From positions 868,001 through 932,000 of the forward strand of contig NW_023501038.1 in NCBI RefSeq assembly GCF_014066305.1: DNA of 64,000 nt, written 5' to 3'. Origin of the DNA: Letharia columbiana. Taxonomy: Eukaryota; Ascomycota; Lecanoromycetes; Lecanorales; Parmeliaceae. Shown here in pieces: positions 1-12,444 of the stretch. The notes under the pieces were generated by a model. That model worked only from the letters and a program-made list of their open reading frames with translations, had not been told where the DNA came from and ran no database searches. How positions within the stretch are numbered: the stretch's first letter is position 1; every line of letters starts with the position of its first letter. The position numbers and the translations under genes are program-made.

Positions 1-175
1 ATTTTATTTCTCTAACTAATTATAAGATCGTTACGCTATTTTAATAAATACTCTTTATAATATATTATCTATATAATAGATTTACTTAGAAATACGATAG
101 CTTAACTTAATATCTTATTAAAGTATCTATTAATAAATTTCTTAAATTTATTTATTAAGTTAAATATAGTAAATA
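1..175. repeat. LTR-like direct repeat, left copy (partial)
   Basis: This stretch resembles 8858-9030 in the same orientation. Shared landmarks in the same order are a gctatttt motif, an aataaatwtctat/tta run, acttaa..tt and a terminal ttatttatt..taaata. Similarity by eye is about two thirds, consistent with heavily RIP-mutated LTRs of one retroelement about 8.9 kb apart. The left copy begins at the window edge. Confidence 0.4.
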
Positions 176-254
176 GAATAATCTAGTTATAATATTAGAA
201 TTAATATAGTTAAAATATTAGAATTAATATAAATATAATATTAATATTAATATA

Positions 255-3200
255 TATAAAAGAATAAGATAAAACTAATTTAAAAATCTTAAATTTATAT
301 ATATAGCTAACTATAAATTTAGAGTTACTACGCTCTTTGATTAGATAGGCTTAGTCAGCCCGCTAGCCCTCCCGAGGCCTCTTATTAAAAAAAATAGATG
401 TACGTTATTTATAATAGGAATAACTTTTTTGTTTTCTATTAAAATTTCGAAATTGATTTTTTAAACTTTAAAGCGCCGTTTAGACTTTCCGATTTTTTAA
501 GAATTTTGAAATTTAGTCTTATAATTATTAATGCGTAAGAAATTCAAATATCGCTTACCCGATAGCCGGACAGCCCTAATTAAAAAACAGATATATATTA
601 TTTAATTCTAGAATAACTTTTTTATTTTCTATTAAATTCTTAAGATTTTTTTTTAAATTATAGAACGAAATATAGGCTTTTAGATTAAAAAAGAATTTTT
701 AAATATAGTCTTATAATTATTAAAGCGTAAGGAATTTAAAATATCGCTTATTGAAGTTCGCTTATCTATTTACTCGATAGCCTTAATTAAAAAGAATATA
801 AATATAATTCATAGATCTATACTCGTAAATATATGAAATAAGATAATTAGATATTATATTACTATATAAATAGAATATATTAAGTAATAATAGATATCTC
901 TATTAAGATACGCTAGAGTTTAATAGATAATAGAATTAGATAATATATTAAGAAAGATATAAAGTATACTTATAATATTCTATAGTTTATACTCGCTAGC
1001 TAATCGCTAATAGACTACGCTTTTATAATTTTAATCTCTTTATCTTTTAAAGAAAAAGATTTATTATTATTATAATATCGAGTTTATCTTTAAATTATAT
1101 AATAAATATTAAAAATAATATTAATAATCGCTATAGTATTAATAACTAATTTAAAAGTTTTTTATTAATAAAAGATTATATTATAAAATAACGTCTTCGA
1201 ATTATTAAAATTAGTAATTTTCGTTTAATATAAGAATAAAAATTAATTATATTAAAAGCTCGTAATTATAAGCTTTATAATATTTTCTAATTATTTATAA
1301 TTACGCTACGTAACGATAGCGAGAAACTCTCGATAGATTTTTTAAGAGAAGTCAAGGTCGAGAATGGGGTTTTCGGATCGAGGTTTCGAGTTTTCTTAAG
1401 AAAGTCCGACCCCGCTCTAACTCGGGAGCGGAGTTTTAAGGTATACTTCGTTATCTCGATAGACCCTAAGTATCTCTAAGCGACTTCTTTAAATTTTAAT
1501 ATTTTATATAAAGAATAGAATAAAATAGTATATAGAATACGATATTATAGTTTAAATTAGAGTATAAGATATAGATGCTTAGAAAGATAATTAGAAGATA
1601 TATAAGATTAGATTTACGAGATATTACGAAGGCACGTTATAAGAATATTATAAGAGTAATAGTCTCGAGCTAATTTAATTAATAGACTTAGCGAAGATAA
1701 CGAAGTATCTTTTATTACTTCGATAGAAAATTCTATCTTAATCTATTTTACTTCGTTAAAAATCTCGACTCGAAGCGAAGTAATATTAAGTACTTAAAAT
1801 CTCGCTCTACTCTATCTTATTATATAACTTATTTATAATTAATAAGAACTTATCTATATTAATTATTATTATATTTATAATAAAAATAAAAATATTTCGC
1901 TTTAAAAGAATTTATCTTTATAAGAGTATTAATAAAAGAGAGTATCTACGCTAATTTCGCGAAGTTAAAATTAAATTTCTTATAAGTTCTAAATATTTTA
2001 CTATTAATTAAATAAGAAATATTTATTATATATAATTTTTAAAAGATAATCTTAATATCTAAATAGCGAATAACTATTAATAATTCCTTATTATAGATCT
2101 AATAATTATATTCGATAGGAATTAGATTTTTATTATAGAAAACTATCGAGTAAAGTATTTCTTTATTAATATATTAAGAAAATTTATTTTTATTAATATA
2201 ATTAAAGAAATTAGTTTCTAAGATAATATTCTTTATTTTATTAAAATAATATATATTAGAAGAAGACTCTATAGGGGCTCTATTTAGATTTAAATAGAGG
2301 TATCTAACTATTAAGCGTAGATATCTTCGAAATTAGCTTTTTTAGCTAAGTTACTAATAATAGTATTTACGCTTTATTTTAGATTAATTAAAGCTTAAAG
2401 AATCTAGCTAGCTATCTTAAAGTGATACTAGCTATAATCGAGAGTAATACGCTTAATTAATAAAATTTAAGAGTCGAGGGTTTAAGAACGCTTAAATCCC
2501 CTATTAAAAATTAGAAACTTAATTTTTTTAGAGGGTCGCTCGAGTAATAATTATATCGAAGACGAGTCTCGAAGCTAAATATTTTTAGATAGAATATCTT
2601 ATATAAATAAGATTTTCGAATAGAATAGTTCTATTTTAATAAGGATATTTCGAGTAAAACGCTCTAGAGTAAAAAGTCTAAAGTAGACGCTCGGGAAAAG
2701 AACTTTCGAGGCCGGCTAAAAAATAGGCTTAAATTTAATTTATATACGCTAAGGCGAGGCTATAGACTTAAAATATAGTTTTATTTCTATATTATATCGA
2801 TATAAAGACGAGATTATAGATCTTTTACTTGATAGTCTCGTAGATAAAGACTCTAGAGACAATTTTAAGTCTCGTAAATAAGTGAATATTTAGTAGTCTT
2901 CGAAAGGTATGATATATTCCTCGGATTCATATCAAGTAATATTATATCGTTCTATATAAAATTATAGATCTTTCAATATGGGCGGAAGAGTCTTAATAGG
3001 ATGTCGCTAGATATATCTTTGGAATCATATTATGTATAAGATATATATGAGATATTCCTGATTGAGATTTCTATATTTAGAAGTATAAGTAGCTTTCTAG
3101 TATTTTCTAGTAATTATATACTATTATTATAATATTCTATTTATTATTAACATAGTCTACTATTATATGATGTTATAATAGTAGAGTATACTAGCTAATG

Positions 3201-4190
3201 GTAGCCGTAATATATTCTCGAAATTAGCTTATATTAGGGACTAAGTTACTAGATAATATAAAATTAAAATCTTATAATATATAGCATTTGATTTTTAGAA
3301 AATAAAAAGCTTTTTAATATATTAAGAATTAATTAAATATAATTTCTTTATTATTAATTTTATTATAAATTTAACTATTTTAGAGAAGTCTCTAAGAAAT
3401 TATTAATAAAATTTATAAAATTTAATAAAAATCTATATCTCTCTAAGATTAATAGATATAGTTTACTTAATAATAATCTAGATTTTAATATAATTTATCT
3501 ATAGATATTAATAAATTTAAAAATTTAATTTTTTAGATATAGAATTTATATTTAAGAATATTTATCTAAAGATTGATATTTTTTACCTTCTAGAGAATTT
3601 ATCTAATATATTAAATATATTTCTTCTTTATTTTATTATAAATAAGTATATTATTAAAATAGATTTAATAAAAGTTATTTAGATACTCGAATAAAATATT
3701 ATTTATATATTATTAATATATAATTAAGTTATTAATTAACGAGTAAAGGTCTATAAATTAAATTTATAAACGTTTTTTTTAATTAGAGCTATCGAGTAAA
3801 TTTAATAAGTAGTCTTTAGTAAGCGATCTTTAATAAGCGATATTTGAATTTCTTATCTTTAAAGAACTATAAGATTAAATTTTAAAATCCTTTTTTTATT
3901 TAAAAGCCCATTTTACGTTCTATAATTTTAAAAGAAAAATCTCGAAATTTTAATAGAAAATAAAAAAGTTATTCTAAATTCGAATAATGTATATCTATTT
4001 TTTAATTAGAGCTATCGCGCGAACTTTAGTAAGCGATTTTTTGATAATTACGAACGCTAATTTATTTATTCGCGATAACTTAGTCGATCTAATTAAAGAG
4101 CGTAGTAACCCTAAATTTATAATTAGCTATATATATAAATTTAAGATTTTTAAGCTTAATTCTATCTTATTCTATTATATATACTAATTT
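255..4190. mobile_element. Decayed element with long terminal inverted repeats
   Basis: About 255-800 matches the reverse complement of about 3765-4190. One matching segment is aaatttatatatatagcta (left near 290) facing its reverse complement near 4135; the gagttactacgctcttt motif (left near 320) faces aaagagcgtagtaaccc near 4100. The left arm also contains two internal copies of a roughly 200 bp subrepeat (about 370-570 and 590-790) with the landmarks ataactttttt.ttttctatta and gatagcc..aattaaaaa. The roughly 3 kb core has no readable coding frame. It could be a DNA transposon with long TIRs or two inverted repeats of another kind. It appears nested inside the LTR-like pair. Confidence 0.55.
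2825..3295. other. Island with retained CpA/TpG inside RIP-like block
   Basis: Within otherwise CpA/TpG-poor DNA, this segment is dense in intact CA and TG dinucleotides (for example catatcaag, caatatggg, ggatgtcgc, ctgattgag, gatgttat, aatggtag). It has no ORF. It may be a younger insertion such as a solo LTR or MITE, or a non-repeated sequence that RIP did not target. Confidence 0.5.
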
Positions 4191-4952
4191 AGAAAGAAGA
4201 ATTTAATATTTATATACTTTAAGAAAGATAATAAAAGTAGTAAAATTCTCGCTATTAAGATATATATATAATTTATTAAACGCGATTATAATATCTAATT
4301 AAGTAAGATATTTATATTTTTAAATTCTTATAAAAACTTTATCTATTAATAGAATTAGATATTAATTTCTTTTAATAATAGCGTTTAACTTCTAATAGTT
4401 TATATAAAAATATAATTTTCTATTTAACTTTTTTATAAATAAAATAAATAAAGCGAATAGTATATAGCTTAATATTATAAATTTCTTCTTTAGATATTTA
4501 TTTAGATACTTCTTTATCTATTTTAATTTATATTCTAATATTAAATAGATTCTATTTTTTAAAAATTTCGCTTTATCTAAGTTATCGATAAATTTTAACT
4601 TATAATTATAAAAATAATATAGAGAAAGTAAATTTATCTTAGTTCTATTAAAAATATTTAAATAGTTATAATACTTTATAGATAATTTATATTTTATCTT
4701 TTTAAAATTAATTATAGCGATACTATTAATTTAAATAAAGTAATTAAAATTATAATATCTTTTATATTTCTTTTTTAAATTATAAAGATAGAATTTATTA
4801 ACTAATATATAGAGATTATTAAATATTTAAGTAATAAAAGAAGTATATAATATCGACGAGTTATTATAAATCTTATTTATTATTAATATAAATAATTTAT
4901 TATTTTTTTTACGAGCTAGCTAGTAATAAGTCGCTATATTAATTTTAATAAT

Positions 4953-5098
4953 ATTATTAATAAATTATTATAATTTAACTTATATATATATATATATATA
5001 AAGTTATTTATTAATTTATATTATCTATAGATAGATATATACGATATTAAGTCTACGCTAGTAACTCTATAAGTATCTCTAAGATATTTTATAATAAT
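4953..5098. repeat. Direct repeat A, copy 1 (partner 6207-6360)
   Basis: About 145 bp sharing long near-identical segments with 6207-6360: aaattattataatttaact followed by a TA-rich run, then agatatatacgatattaag, tacgctagta and aagtat.t.taagatat.tt. Same orientation, about 1.26 kb apart. Could be LTRs of a short or internally deleted element. Confidence 0.6.
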
Positions 5099-6206
5099 TA
5101 TCTATAAAAAATAGAGAAATACTATATTCTTATAATAAGAAGTATATATATATAATTTTTCGTATATTAGAAAGGAGTAAAAATATTAGATTAATTAATA
5201 GTATAAATCTTATAATATCTTCTATCGTAGTAAAAACTTTTAGATAATAAAATGAATGTCGAAATAAGATATCGAACGATTTTAAATCGTTTAAATATAT
5301 ATTATTCGATAGATAATTAAAGTTTAATTCTTATCTATAGAGATTTAATTAGCTATAATCGATATAGTAGATCTCTCTCTTATATACTTATTATAGTAAT
5401 ATATTATAATATAATATTATTTAAATATATAAAGATAGTAGATTAAATTATAATATCGTTTATCGCTTATTAAATAGCGATCTAATATAGAATAATAGAG
5501 AGTTAAGTCGTATTCTTACTTATAGTAACTTTATTATTACTTACTTTCTTTATAATATTCTTTGTATTTATCTACTATAGTACTTTCTTCTCTTATTAAG
5601 TATTAAGCTAATATAAGATTATAGAATATAGATCTATTATATTATTACTACTATTAACTATCTTCGTAATTATCTTCGTTTATATTACTTTCTCTCTTAT
5701 AGAGTATTAAATTTAATAACTAGCTAAGTAACTAGCTAATAGTAATCTACTTGCTTATAAAATAATCTATTTGTTTATTCTTAATATATATAATTAGCTT
5801 AATCTCGAAGAATATTAACTTATTTTTAAAGGGATTTATAGTTCTCTTTAATAATAAATTACGAAATAAAATAATTTATTATCTCTTTTAGTAGTTTGCT
5901 TCTATATTATACTTCTTAAATAATACTCTTTATATAAAATAGTCTTATAGTACTCGATATAGTATTACTTATATAGAGTTTATAGAGATTCGATATAATA
6001 TTTTAAATAATTAAATAGTTTAATAAAAGGATCGACGTAGACGTAATATTAAAAGATACTCGATAATAGCGAGTATATTAGAGAATTAACTTAAAGCGTT
6101 ATACTATTAAGTATTTAATATAAACTTTATATAAATATATAATATAGATATAACTTATAGAGACGTTTACTATATTATAGAATTAAGTAAAATTAGATCT
6201 TAAGAT

Positions 6207-6360
6207 ATTATTATTAATTATTAAGAAATTATTATAATTTAACTTATATATATATATAGTATAAAGTTATTAATTATCTATATAATCTATAGAATAGATA
6301 TATACGATATTAAGTTTACGCTAGTAGTCTTATAAGTATTTTTAAGATATCTTATAATAA
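6207..6360. repeat. Direct repeat A, copy 2 (partner 4953-5098)
   Basis: Second copy of the repeat at 4953-5098. The copies differ mostly at C/T and G/A positions and short TA-run length, in keeping with RIP and microsatellite slippage. The 1.1 kb between the copies holds no readable ORF. Confidence 0.6.
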
Positions 6361-6620
6361 ATATTAATAAATTTAAACTTTAAACTTTAATTCTTTTTAT
6401 TCTTACTTAATAAAATATTTAAATTAATCTTATTATTATAAATAGATAGAGAAGAGCTTTATTATTTTAAAAAAGTAGATAAAAAAGTAGATAATATAGA
6501 TACTTAAAGCTTCGAAGTTAATAGAAAAGAGAGTTTATTTACTATTAATATTTTATTATTATAGCTATATCGATCGAGTAAGAAAAATATCTTATCTTAT
6601 AATATATTAAGAACTATTTT

Positions 6621-6655
<35 letters not shown>

Positions 6656-8857
6656 GAATTTTTTAATTATTATATTATATTCTAATAATATAGTTAATAT
6701 AAAATATACTTCTTTTTAATAGCTTTTTATTATTATTATAGAAAGTAAATAATATATAATTAATTATTTTATAAGCTAGTTATTATAATCTCTTAATAAT
6801 TTAAATTAAGATAATAAGAGTAATTTTAAATATAAAACTTTATATATCGCTAAGATTTATAACTTAACTAAAATTATATAAGTATTAATATATCTACTAT
6901 TTATAAAGAAGTTTTAAAATAAATACTTTCTTTCTTATAAAGATAGTATAACTTATATATAAAAAGAACGATATACTAAAGCGTTATTAAAAGTATCTAC
7001 TAAGTATACTTTATAAGTATCTCTTATTATAATTTTAAAAAGACTTATTCATTTTTTAAATTCGATAAAGAATTATCGCTATTTATAATATTAACGTTAT
7101 TAATTTTAAATTCTTTATTTATATCTATTAAGTAAAGTCTTACTTTTTTAAAGACTTTATAAATAATCTTAATTTAGATAGTTATTATATAAATACTTTA
7201 ATAATAATCTTTCTTATTATAATTATAATATATAAATTCTCTTAATTTTAAATTAATTTTAATATTTAAGAGTATAATAGTTATAACTCTAATAATAGAT
7301 ATAAGATATATATTAATTATAAATATTATTCTTATTATTTATATTATATTTAATTTAATAATAATCTTCGCGAACTTAATATCTTAATATCTAATATATT
7401 ATAAGTTATCTAGTTTTTAATAATATTTCTTTATAGTCTTTAAAGTAATAAAACTTCTTATAATATTTTATAACTCTTTTAAATTAAATATTAATTTTTT
7501 TAAAAGATAATTTTCTAATAGAAGAGTTTTTTTAATATTAAAAATAGTAATTAATTAAATAAAATCTAAATAGAAATTAATAAAAAATTAGATTTCTTAT
7601 TATAAAGTATTTAAAATCTTATAAATATTAACTAACTCGTTTATAATTTTATTAATAAATTAATATAAATTAATAAAGTTTTAAAGTTTTCTATATATAA
7701 TATATTATATAATTTTATTATTAGATTATAAAATTATATAAATTATTTTAAAGTCTTTAATAAGATAATAATCGCTATTAATCTTAAATTTCTATTTTAT
7801 TCTAAAGAATTAATTATTTTAAATAAGATTACTATTATTAATAAATATAAATAGATTTAAAATCTTAATTACTTTCTCTTTTAAATATCTAGATATATAT
7901 TTTTTCTTAATTAAGAATAATTATAAATCTTTTATTAATTATATATTAAATTTATTAACCTTTCGCTATAAAAAAGTTATATTCTTTTAAAAATCTTAAA
8001 CTAATTAATTTATCTACTCTATTAATATATTAATTTAAAATAAATTATTTATAACTTAATTCTTTTTTATTATAACGATATAATATTAAATAATAATCTC
8101 TTAAAAATTATTTTATTTATAATAAATTTTATTTAATATAAATATAAATTTATTAGATTAATTAATAATTTAACATTATAATTATAAATTATTAGCGATA
8201 TTTTAAAGTATATTTATAAAGTTTATCTTATTAAGAATATTATCTAATAAAACTAATATTTATTAAAATTTAATTTAATTTAATAGAGTTTTGATTTAAT
8301 CTTTTTTTTTGATATTAGACTTTATTATAAGAAAAAAGAAAGAAAAGTTTAAAAGAGAGTAAAGAGAAATTTAAATACTTTAAAAGAATAGATATTAAGA
8401 ATATTAGATCGATTAGAGAATAATAATAATTCTCTAAAATATATTAAAAATATTTAATATTAAGAAAAAAGATTTTTATTATAAAGTTTAAGATAGGATT
8501 ATTTTCTTATAAGAATTTAATATATTTATTTTTTAATTATTTAAGATATTAAGAAGATTATAAGTATTTTAAATAATAATTTTTTAAATATACTTATTTA
8601 ACTTAGAGAGTCTCTTATTTTATTAGAAGGTTTTTTATAAAAAAGCTTAATAATTAGTTATAAAGAATAGTATCTTTAATTAATTATAACTCGATAATAT
8701 TTTATCTAATTAGAGTTTTATTTAAATTTTAAATATTATAATAAGTAAAGTTATAATTAATATTATTAATATATATTATAATTATATAAATATAAAATAA
8801 TATTAATTATTTCTTTTAATTCGCTAACTATATAAATAATCTAATATCTTCTTTATT

Positions 8858-9030
8858 TCTTAATTACTATTTATTAAAATTATTTTGCTATTTTATTTAA
8901 GCTCTTTAAAATAAATATCTATTTAATAAATTTATTTAAAAATATAATAACTTAATTTAATTTCTTACTAAAGTCTTTACTAGCGTATTTCTTTAAACTT
9001 ATTTATTAATATAAATAAAATAATTAAAAT
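8858..9030. repeat. LTR-like direct repeat, right copy
   Basis: This is the right-hand partner of the repeat at 1-175. Its end coincides with the sharp change from AT-rich to normal sequence at about 9030, as expected if it is the terminus of the outer element of the block. No clean TG..CA ends are visible, but RIP would have altered them. Confidence 0.4.
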
Positions 9031-9875
9031 AATTAAGAACTACAACATCAGTGGTCAGCGAATGGGTTCAAGATACAAGGAATAAGAAGTCCACTCATAA
9101 CGTGTACGCCCTTCTTAGCACATACCTGCAAATGACATTTCACGCCATTCTTTCTGGTCTTTCTTTCCCCACACCAAAGGTACATAAATAAGCTTCGGAA
9201 GCCTGTTATAAAGGTACACACTTGTGGTCTTGTACTTGCTTGTTTTCTTCGCGTGGGAAAATCCTGTAGTTGTAGGCATTGGGAAATAGTAGACTTGGTG
9301 CGTATATTAGTTGTGGTGACTCTTGTGCACACTCCAATGACGGAGATCTACCTTCCCCATACCACCATTACAGCAGGCTTAGTCAGACCTAGAGCGATGA
9401 GGTAACTTCCTGTCAGATGTTCACATGTCCCATGCCTCCCCACAAAGCTGAGATCAGTTCTGAACAGAAGGTCTCCGTCAGCATTCTCACCCAGGTAAAG
9501 AGACAGGTCTGGAGATAGGCATCTCAGAGGGTACCAATCTTGCCCTTGGCGACGCGGAGCCATCGTAGGAAGAAAACAACAAAGGTTCGCTACAAGCGAG
9601 AATCGTGATTAAGCGGCCTCTGTTGATATTTGTCATCAGGTGCATTGATTAGTCCTTCCCCCAGCCTTTCCTCTGCGTGCCGTTGACCGCTTCGTAATTA
9701 GTCCTCCCGCCTGTCCTCCGCGTGCCATTGACCGCCCCGTAATTAATTCTCCTTCAGTCTTTGTTCCAAGCTATCTCACTTATCGTCGGTCCTGGTATCT
9801 GACTTTCTTCGGACTCTCTCTCTCCCACCCTCTTCTCCCTTCTCCAGACTTCTCGGTCGCGTTGAAGACATCACC
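9031..9875. other. No convincing gene; 5' region of the 9876 gene
   Basis: Normal-composition sequence. Two short minus-strand ORFs (94 and 71 codons) show no recognisable domain. The last 200 bases are pyrimidine-rich (tctctctctcccaccctcttctccc), typical of a fungal promoter or 5' UTR ahead of the ATG at 9876. Confidence 0.5.
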
Positions 9876-10725
9876 ATGGCCTCGCAGGACTTCTCTGAAA
9901 TATTGATCAAATCAAGATATGATCCAAATGATCCATTAAAGGTAGCCCAGTTTCAGGAGACCGTTTTCGAGTTTATGAAGCTAGTCAGAGACGACAACCT
10001 TGGTGATCCGAACGGTGCGAAGCTCATGGACAAATTCTGCGAGCTCGTCAACGACAAAAAAGTCTGGCACTTAGCTCAGATGGTTGTACCTGAGTTTCGA
10101 TCAACGCGAGAAGAGCAGTATGCATCCAAAAACTTGTATACTGCCCTTCACTTTGTCTAACAATATTGCGTCTAGGATCCATGAGCACATTGAGGGAGAG
10201 GGATATGCGTGCATGAACCACGTCCTCAACAAGCTTTCCTTTCTCCCGCCACCACGGAATGACATGAATGCCCTGGTCACAGAGCAAGAAATGGTCGCGC
10301 AGAGACACAGGCAGGACGTTGAGTATTTGGTGACTAGGGGACGAGGCAGACGGGGAGCCACATCTCGTGAGTTAGATGATGTGGAAGATTCTTGTCGTCA
10401 GGTGGAAGGCGAAATAGAAGGTAAGCAATTTTTGAGCAGTCCTCTGAAATTGGCTGTTGCTGATAGATGTCGGAAAGCCTCTCTTCGAATCCAAGAAGAT
10501 CAATTGAGAAGCGAAAACGAGATCAGAGGTAGAGTACACGATACAGAAGAGGCAATCAAAGGTAAGGCCGACAGGAAGAAGAAGGGAGTAGAAGAAACAG
10601 AAGAGCTCGAAGAAGAGGAGGAAGAAGAAGAAGAGGAGGAAGAAGAAGAGGAAGAGGAGGAAGAGGAAGAGGAAGAAGAGGAAGAGGGGAAGAAGAGGAA
10701 AAGGAGGAGGAGGAGGAAGAGGTAG
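9876..10725 (+). CDS. Hypothetical protein with poly-Glu C-terminal tail
   Basis: The start ATG at 9876 follows a pyrimidine-rich leader and caccATGG context. The best model is exon 1 9876-10135, a 40-nt intron 10136-10175 (gtatac..tctag, with ctaac branch site), and exon 2 from 10176; splicing joins AAAAACTT to GATCCATGAG in frame (KNL-IHEHIEG). The N-terminal half (MASQDFSEILIKSRYDP..) is acidic and soluble with no domain I recognise. The frame then runs through RGRGRRG into a long Glu tract and a short Lys/Arg end at 10725. A second possible intron (gtaagc at about 10421 to tag, 46 nt) would change the frame and stop near 10507, removing the poly-Glu tail. The poly-Glu part is encoded by a simple GAA/GAG repeat and may be length-variable. 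Confidence 0.5.
10605..10722 (+). repeat. GAA/GAG purine microsatellite
   Basis: Nearly pure run of GAA and GAG triplets encoding poly-Glu in the frame of the 9876 gene; the antisense frame gives poly-Ser and poly-Leu. Such tracts commonly expand and contract. Confidence 0.8.
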
Positions 10726-11289
10726 TGGTGAGAAGAAACACACGAGATAAGAAGGGGAAGGGAAAGCAAAGCACTGGTGTACCTTAAAACTGGGTGTATG
10801 CCCAGAATTAGCTAGTCACGAAAGTATTATACACAGAGAGGCGAAGCCTTTGTGGTTGGGATGTCCCATCCACCGGCGCCTTGGGTTCAATCAGTCTTAG
10901 TAGAACATTGAAAGCAGCTCTTTTCGCTAGACAATACCTTTGAAATAACAGCTTTTACAACGAAACTTGCAGGCAGAATTTCAAGTCTTCTCGAGAAGAG
11001 CCATTGCGAAGTCGGAGATATGGGCGTTCTTGTTGTAGAGTTGCGGTGGGCTGAAAGAGGACTTCTGACAAGATTATCGCGCAGCTACAGGGTTCAAAAA
11101 CGTGTAAATTCAATAATGTCTTTATCTGTGAAACCACTGTGCCTAAATGTAAGACTCTGCACAGTTTAGATAAAGGAGCTGCTCCCGAAATGATCGCAAA
11201 GTCGCAAGTTTGAGGATGAAAACATGGGATGAGAGATCTAAAACATGATATATATAAAAATAGCAAAATCTGCGAAGGATAACATAGCA

Positions 11290-11380
11290 GGGGCTGTGGT
11301 CTAAGGGTATGACGAGTCTTTAGCACGCTGCTAGTGTTATAGAATAGACTAGGTTCGGGGTTCGAGTCCCCGCAGCTCCA
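11290..11380 (+). tRNA. tRNA-Ala (anticodon AGC) with 19-nt intron
   Basis: Full cloverleaf by eye. The acceptor stem GGGGCTG (11290-11296) pairs with CAGCTCC, with discriminator A at 11380; it has the G3-U70 wobble pair that identifies alanine tRNAs. D stem is GTC/GAC. Anticodon stem is AGTCT/AGACT with loop T-T-AGC-A and anticodon at 11322-11324. T arm is CGGGG-TTCGAGT-CCCCG. A 19-nt intron (11326-11344) sits immediately after position 37, the canonical place for eukaryotic tRNA introns. Confidence 0.9.
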
Positions 11381-12444
11381 GACAACTTACATTTTTGCAC
11401 ACCTTAGGAGTGTTGATTTTTGTTTCTAGATTTTATGTGTTGATAAAAGTATGCCGTTTCTGGAGTAATAAGCAAGTTAGCTGAGATTTTGGCTACCAAA
11501 ATTTGGCATCGCGGAATATGAATCGTATTGTATCTATCTATACTCTCGAAGGACGAAGTCGTATTTCTGATGTCTGTTATATTGTTATATCCTTGGTTCT
11601 TCAGCTTATTGGAATGTGGTGTAAGTTTTTGAGTGTAAAAGTTGTTGTTATCAGAAGAGGAAAAGAAAGCATGGCTGTGAAGTCTACTATCTGAATAGTA
11701 GGTGGCTAGCCCTACCACAAGGCTGGGAGTATATTCCAACACTCTCCTTTGCTCTAGGTCTTGTTGCCACTCAATTATAATGTGATTAAGGCTTCCTTCC
11801 CTTCATGGAAAAGATCTCGCTATCGCCATGTGACTCCTCTTAAACACAAATACATACATACATGCTGGAATAACACATGACTGAATATCATAGAGCTGTC
11901 GAAACCACACGACATTAAACACTCTATTCTGACTCCCCTTGACACGTGGGAAATCAAGGCCACCGGCCTAATATCGCTACCATATTACCCCGTTTCTATC
12001 TTATTTCTACCTCGTTTCTACCTCGTTTCTATCTTAATAAATTAAGTATCGTAGATTGTGTACTTGAAATAATCGTATATCTGTACTGGATCGTCCGGTA
12101 CTAGCGTCCATCTCCTGCCATTGTCTATCACAAAGTTCCAGTCAACATGATGTCCTCGCTTTCGGACTGCCTTGTGCAATGTGAGACATATCTACAATGT
12201 ATTGGTCTAGAAAGGGCCAAATGGGCTTTGCTCTTGCAGACACCTCTAGACGCTTGATTTCTTCCTACTGACAGGGAAGTAAATGTTGAGGACCCTACTC
12301 ATCACAATAGATCCGGACGTCGGCATCGTCCCTGGTATTTCCTAACGTCATCGCACCAATCCAGCCTAAGTCTTCTTGGAGGTGATTTATATCGTCTACA
12401 TTCATTCCAAATAGCAGTACAGGCGATTGCTTACCGACCACGAG
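11381..12444. other. No gene recognised
   Basis: Intergenic. It holds a small array of the unit cgtttctaYct at about 11991-12034 and otherwise no structure I can support. Confidence 0.5.

Larger units (their letters stand above)
1..9030. repeat. AT-rich, RIP-like repeat block 1
   Basis: Very AT-rich sequence without any convincing open reading frame. CpA and TpG are scarce while TpA is abundant and CpG (often gcg, cga) persists, the pattern expected from RIP acting on CpA in ascomycete repeats. Inside are direct and inverted repeats that mark old transposons, described separately. The only ORF of note (66 codons at 3987-4187) lies within an inverted-repeat arm and is not credible as a gene. 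The block ends abruptly near 9030, where normal base composition starts. I could not identify a transposase or reverse transcriptase by eye. Confidence 0.85.

Noticed and set aside
3987..4187. 66-codon ORF in the first AT-rich block
   Set aside because: It lies within the right arm of the inverted repeat, has no homologous-looking sequence and the other arm does not keep it open.
1..9030. Possible CRISPR-like or centromeric array
   Set aside because: Repeats are few, degenerate and transposon-like; no regular spacers or satellite periodicity.
9048..9563. Two short minus-strand ORFs beside the block edge
   Set aside because: No domain, no splice logic, and no consistent codon pattern; probably chance.
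10372..10774. Minus-strand poly-Ser/poly-Leu ORFs over the GAA/GAG tract
   Set aside because: They are the antisense of the purine microsatellite.
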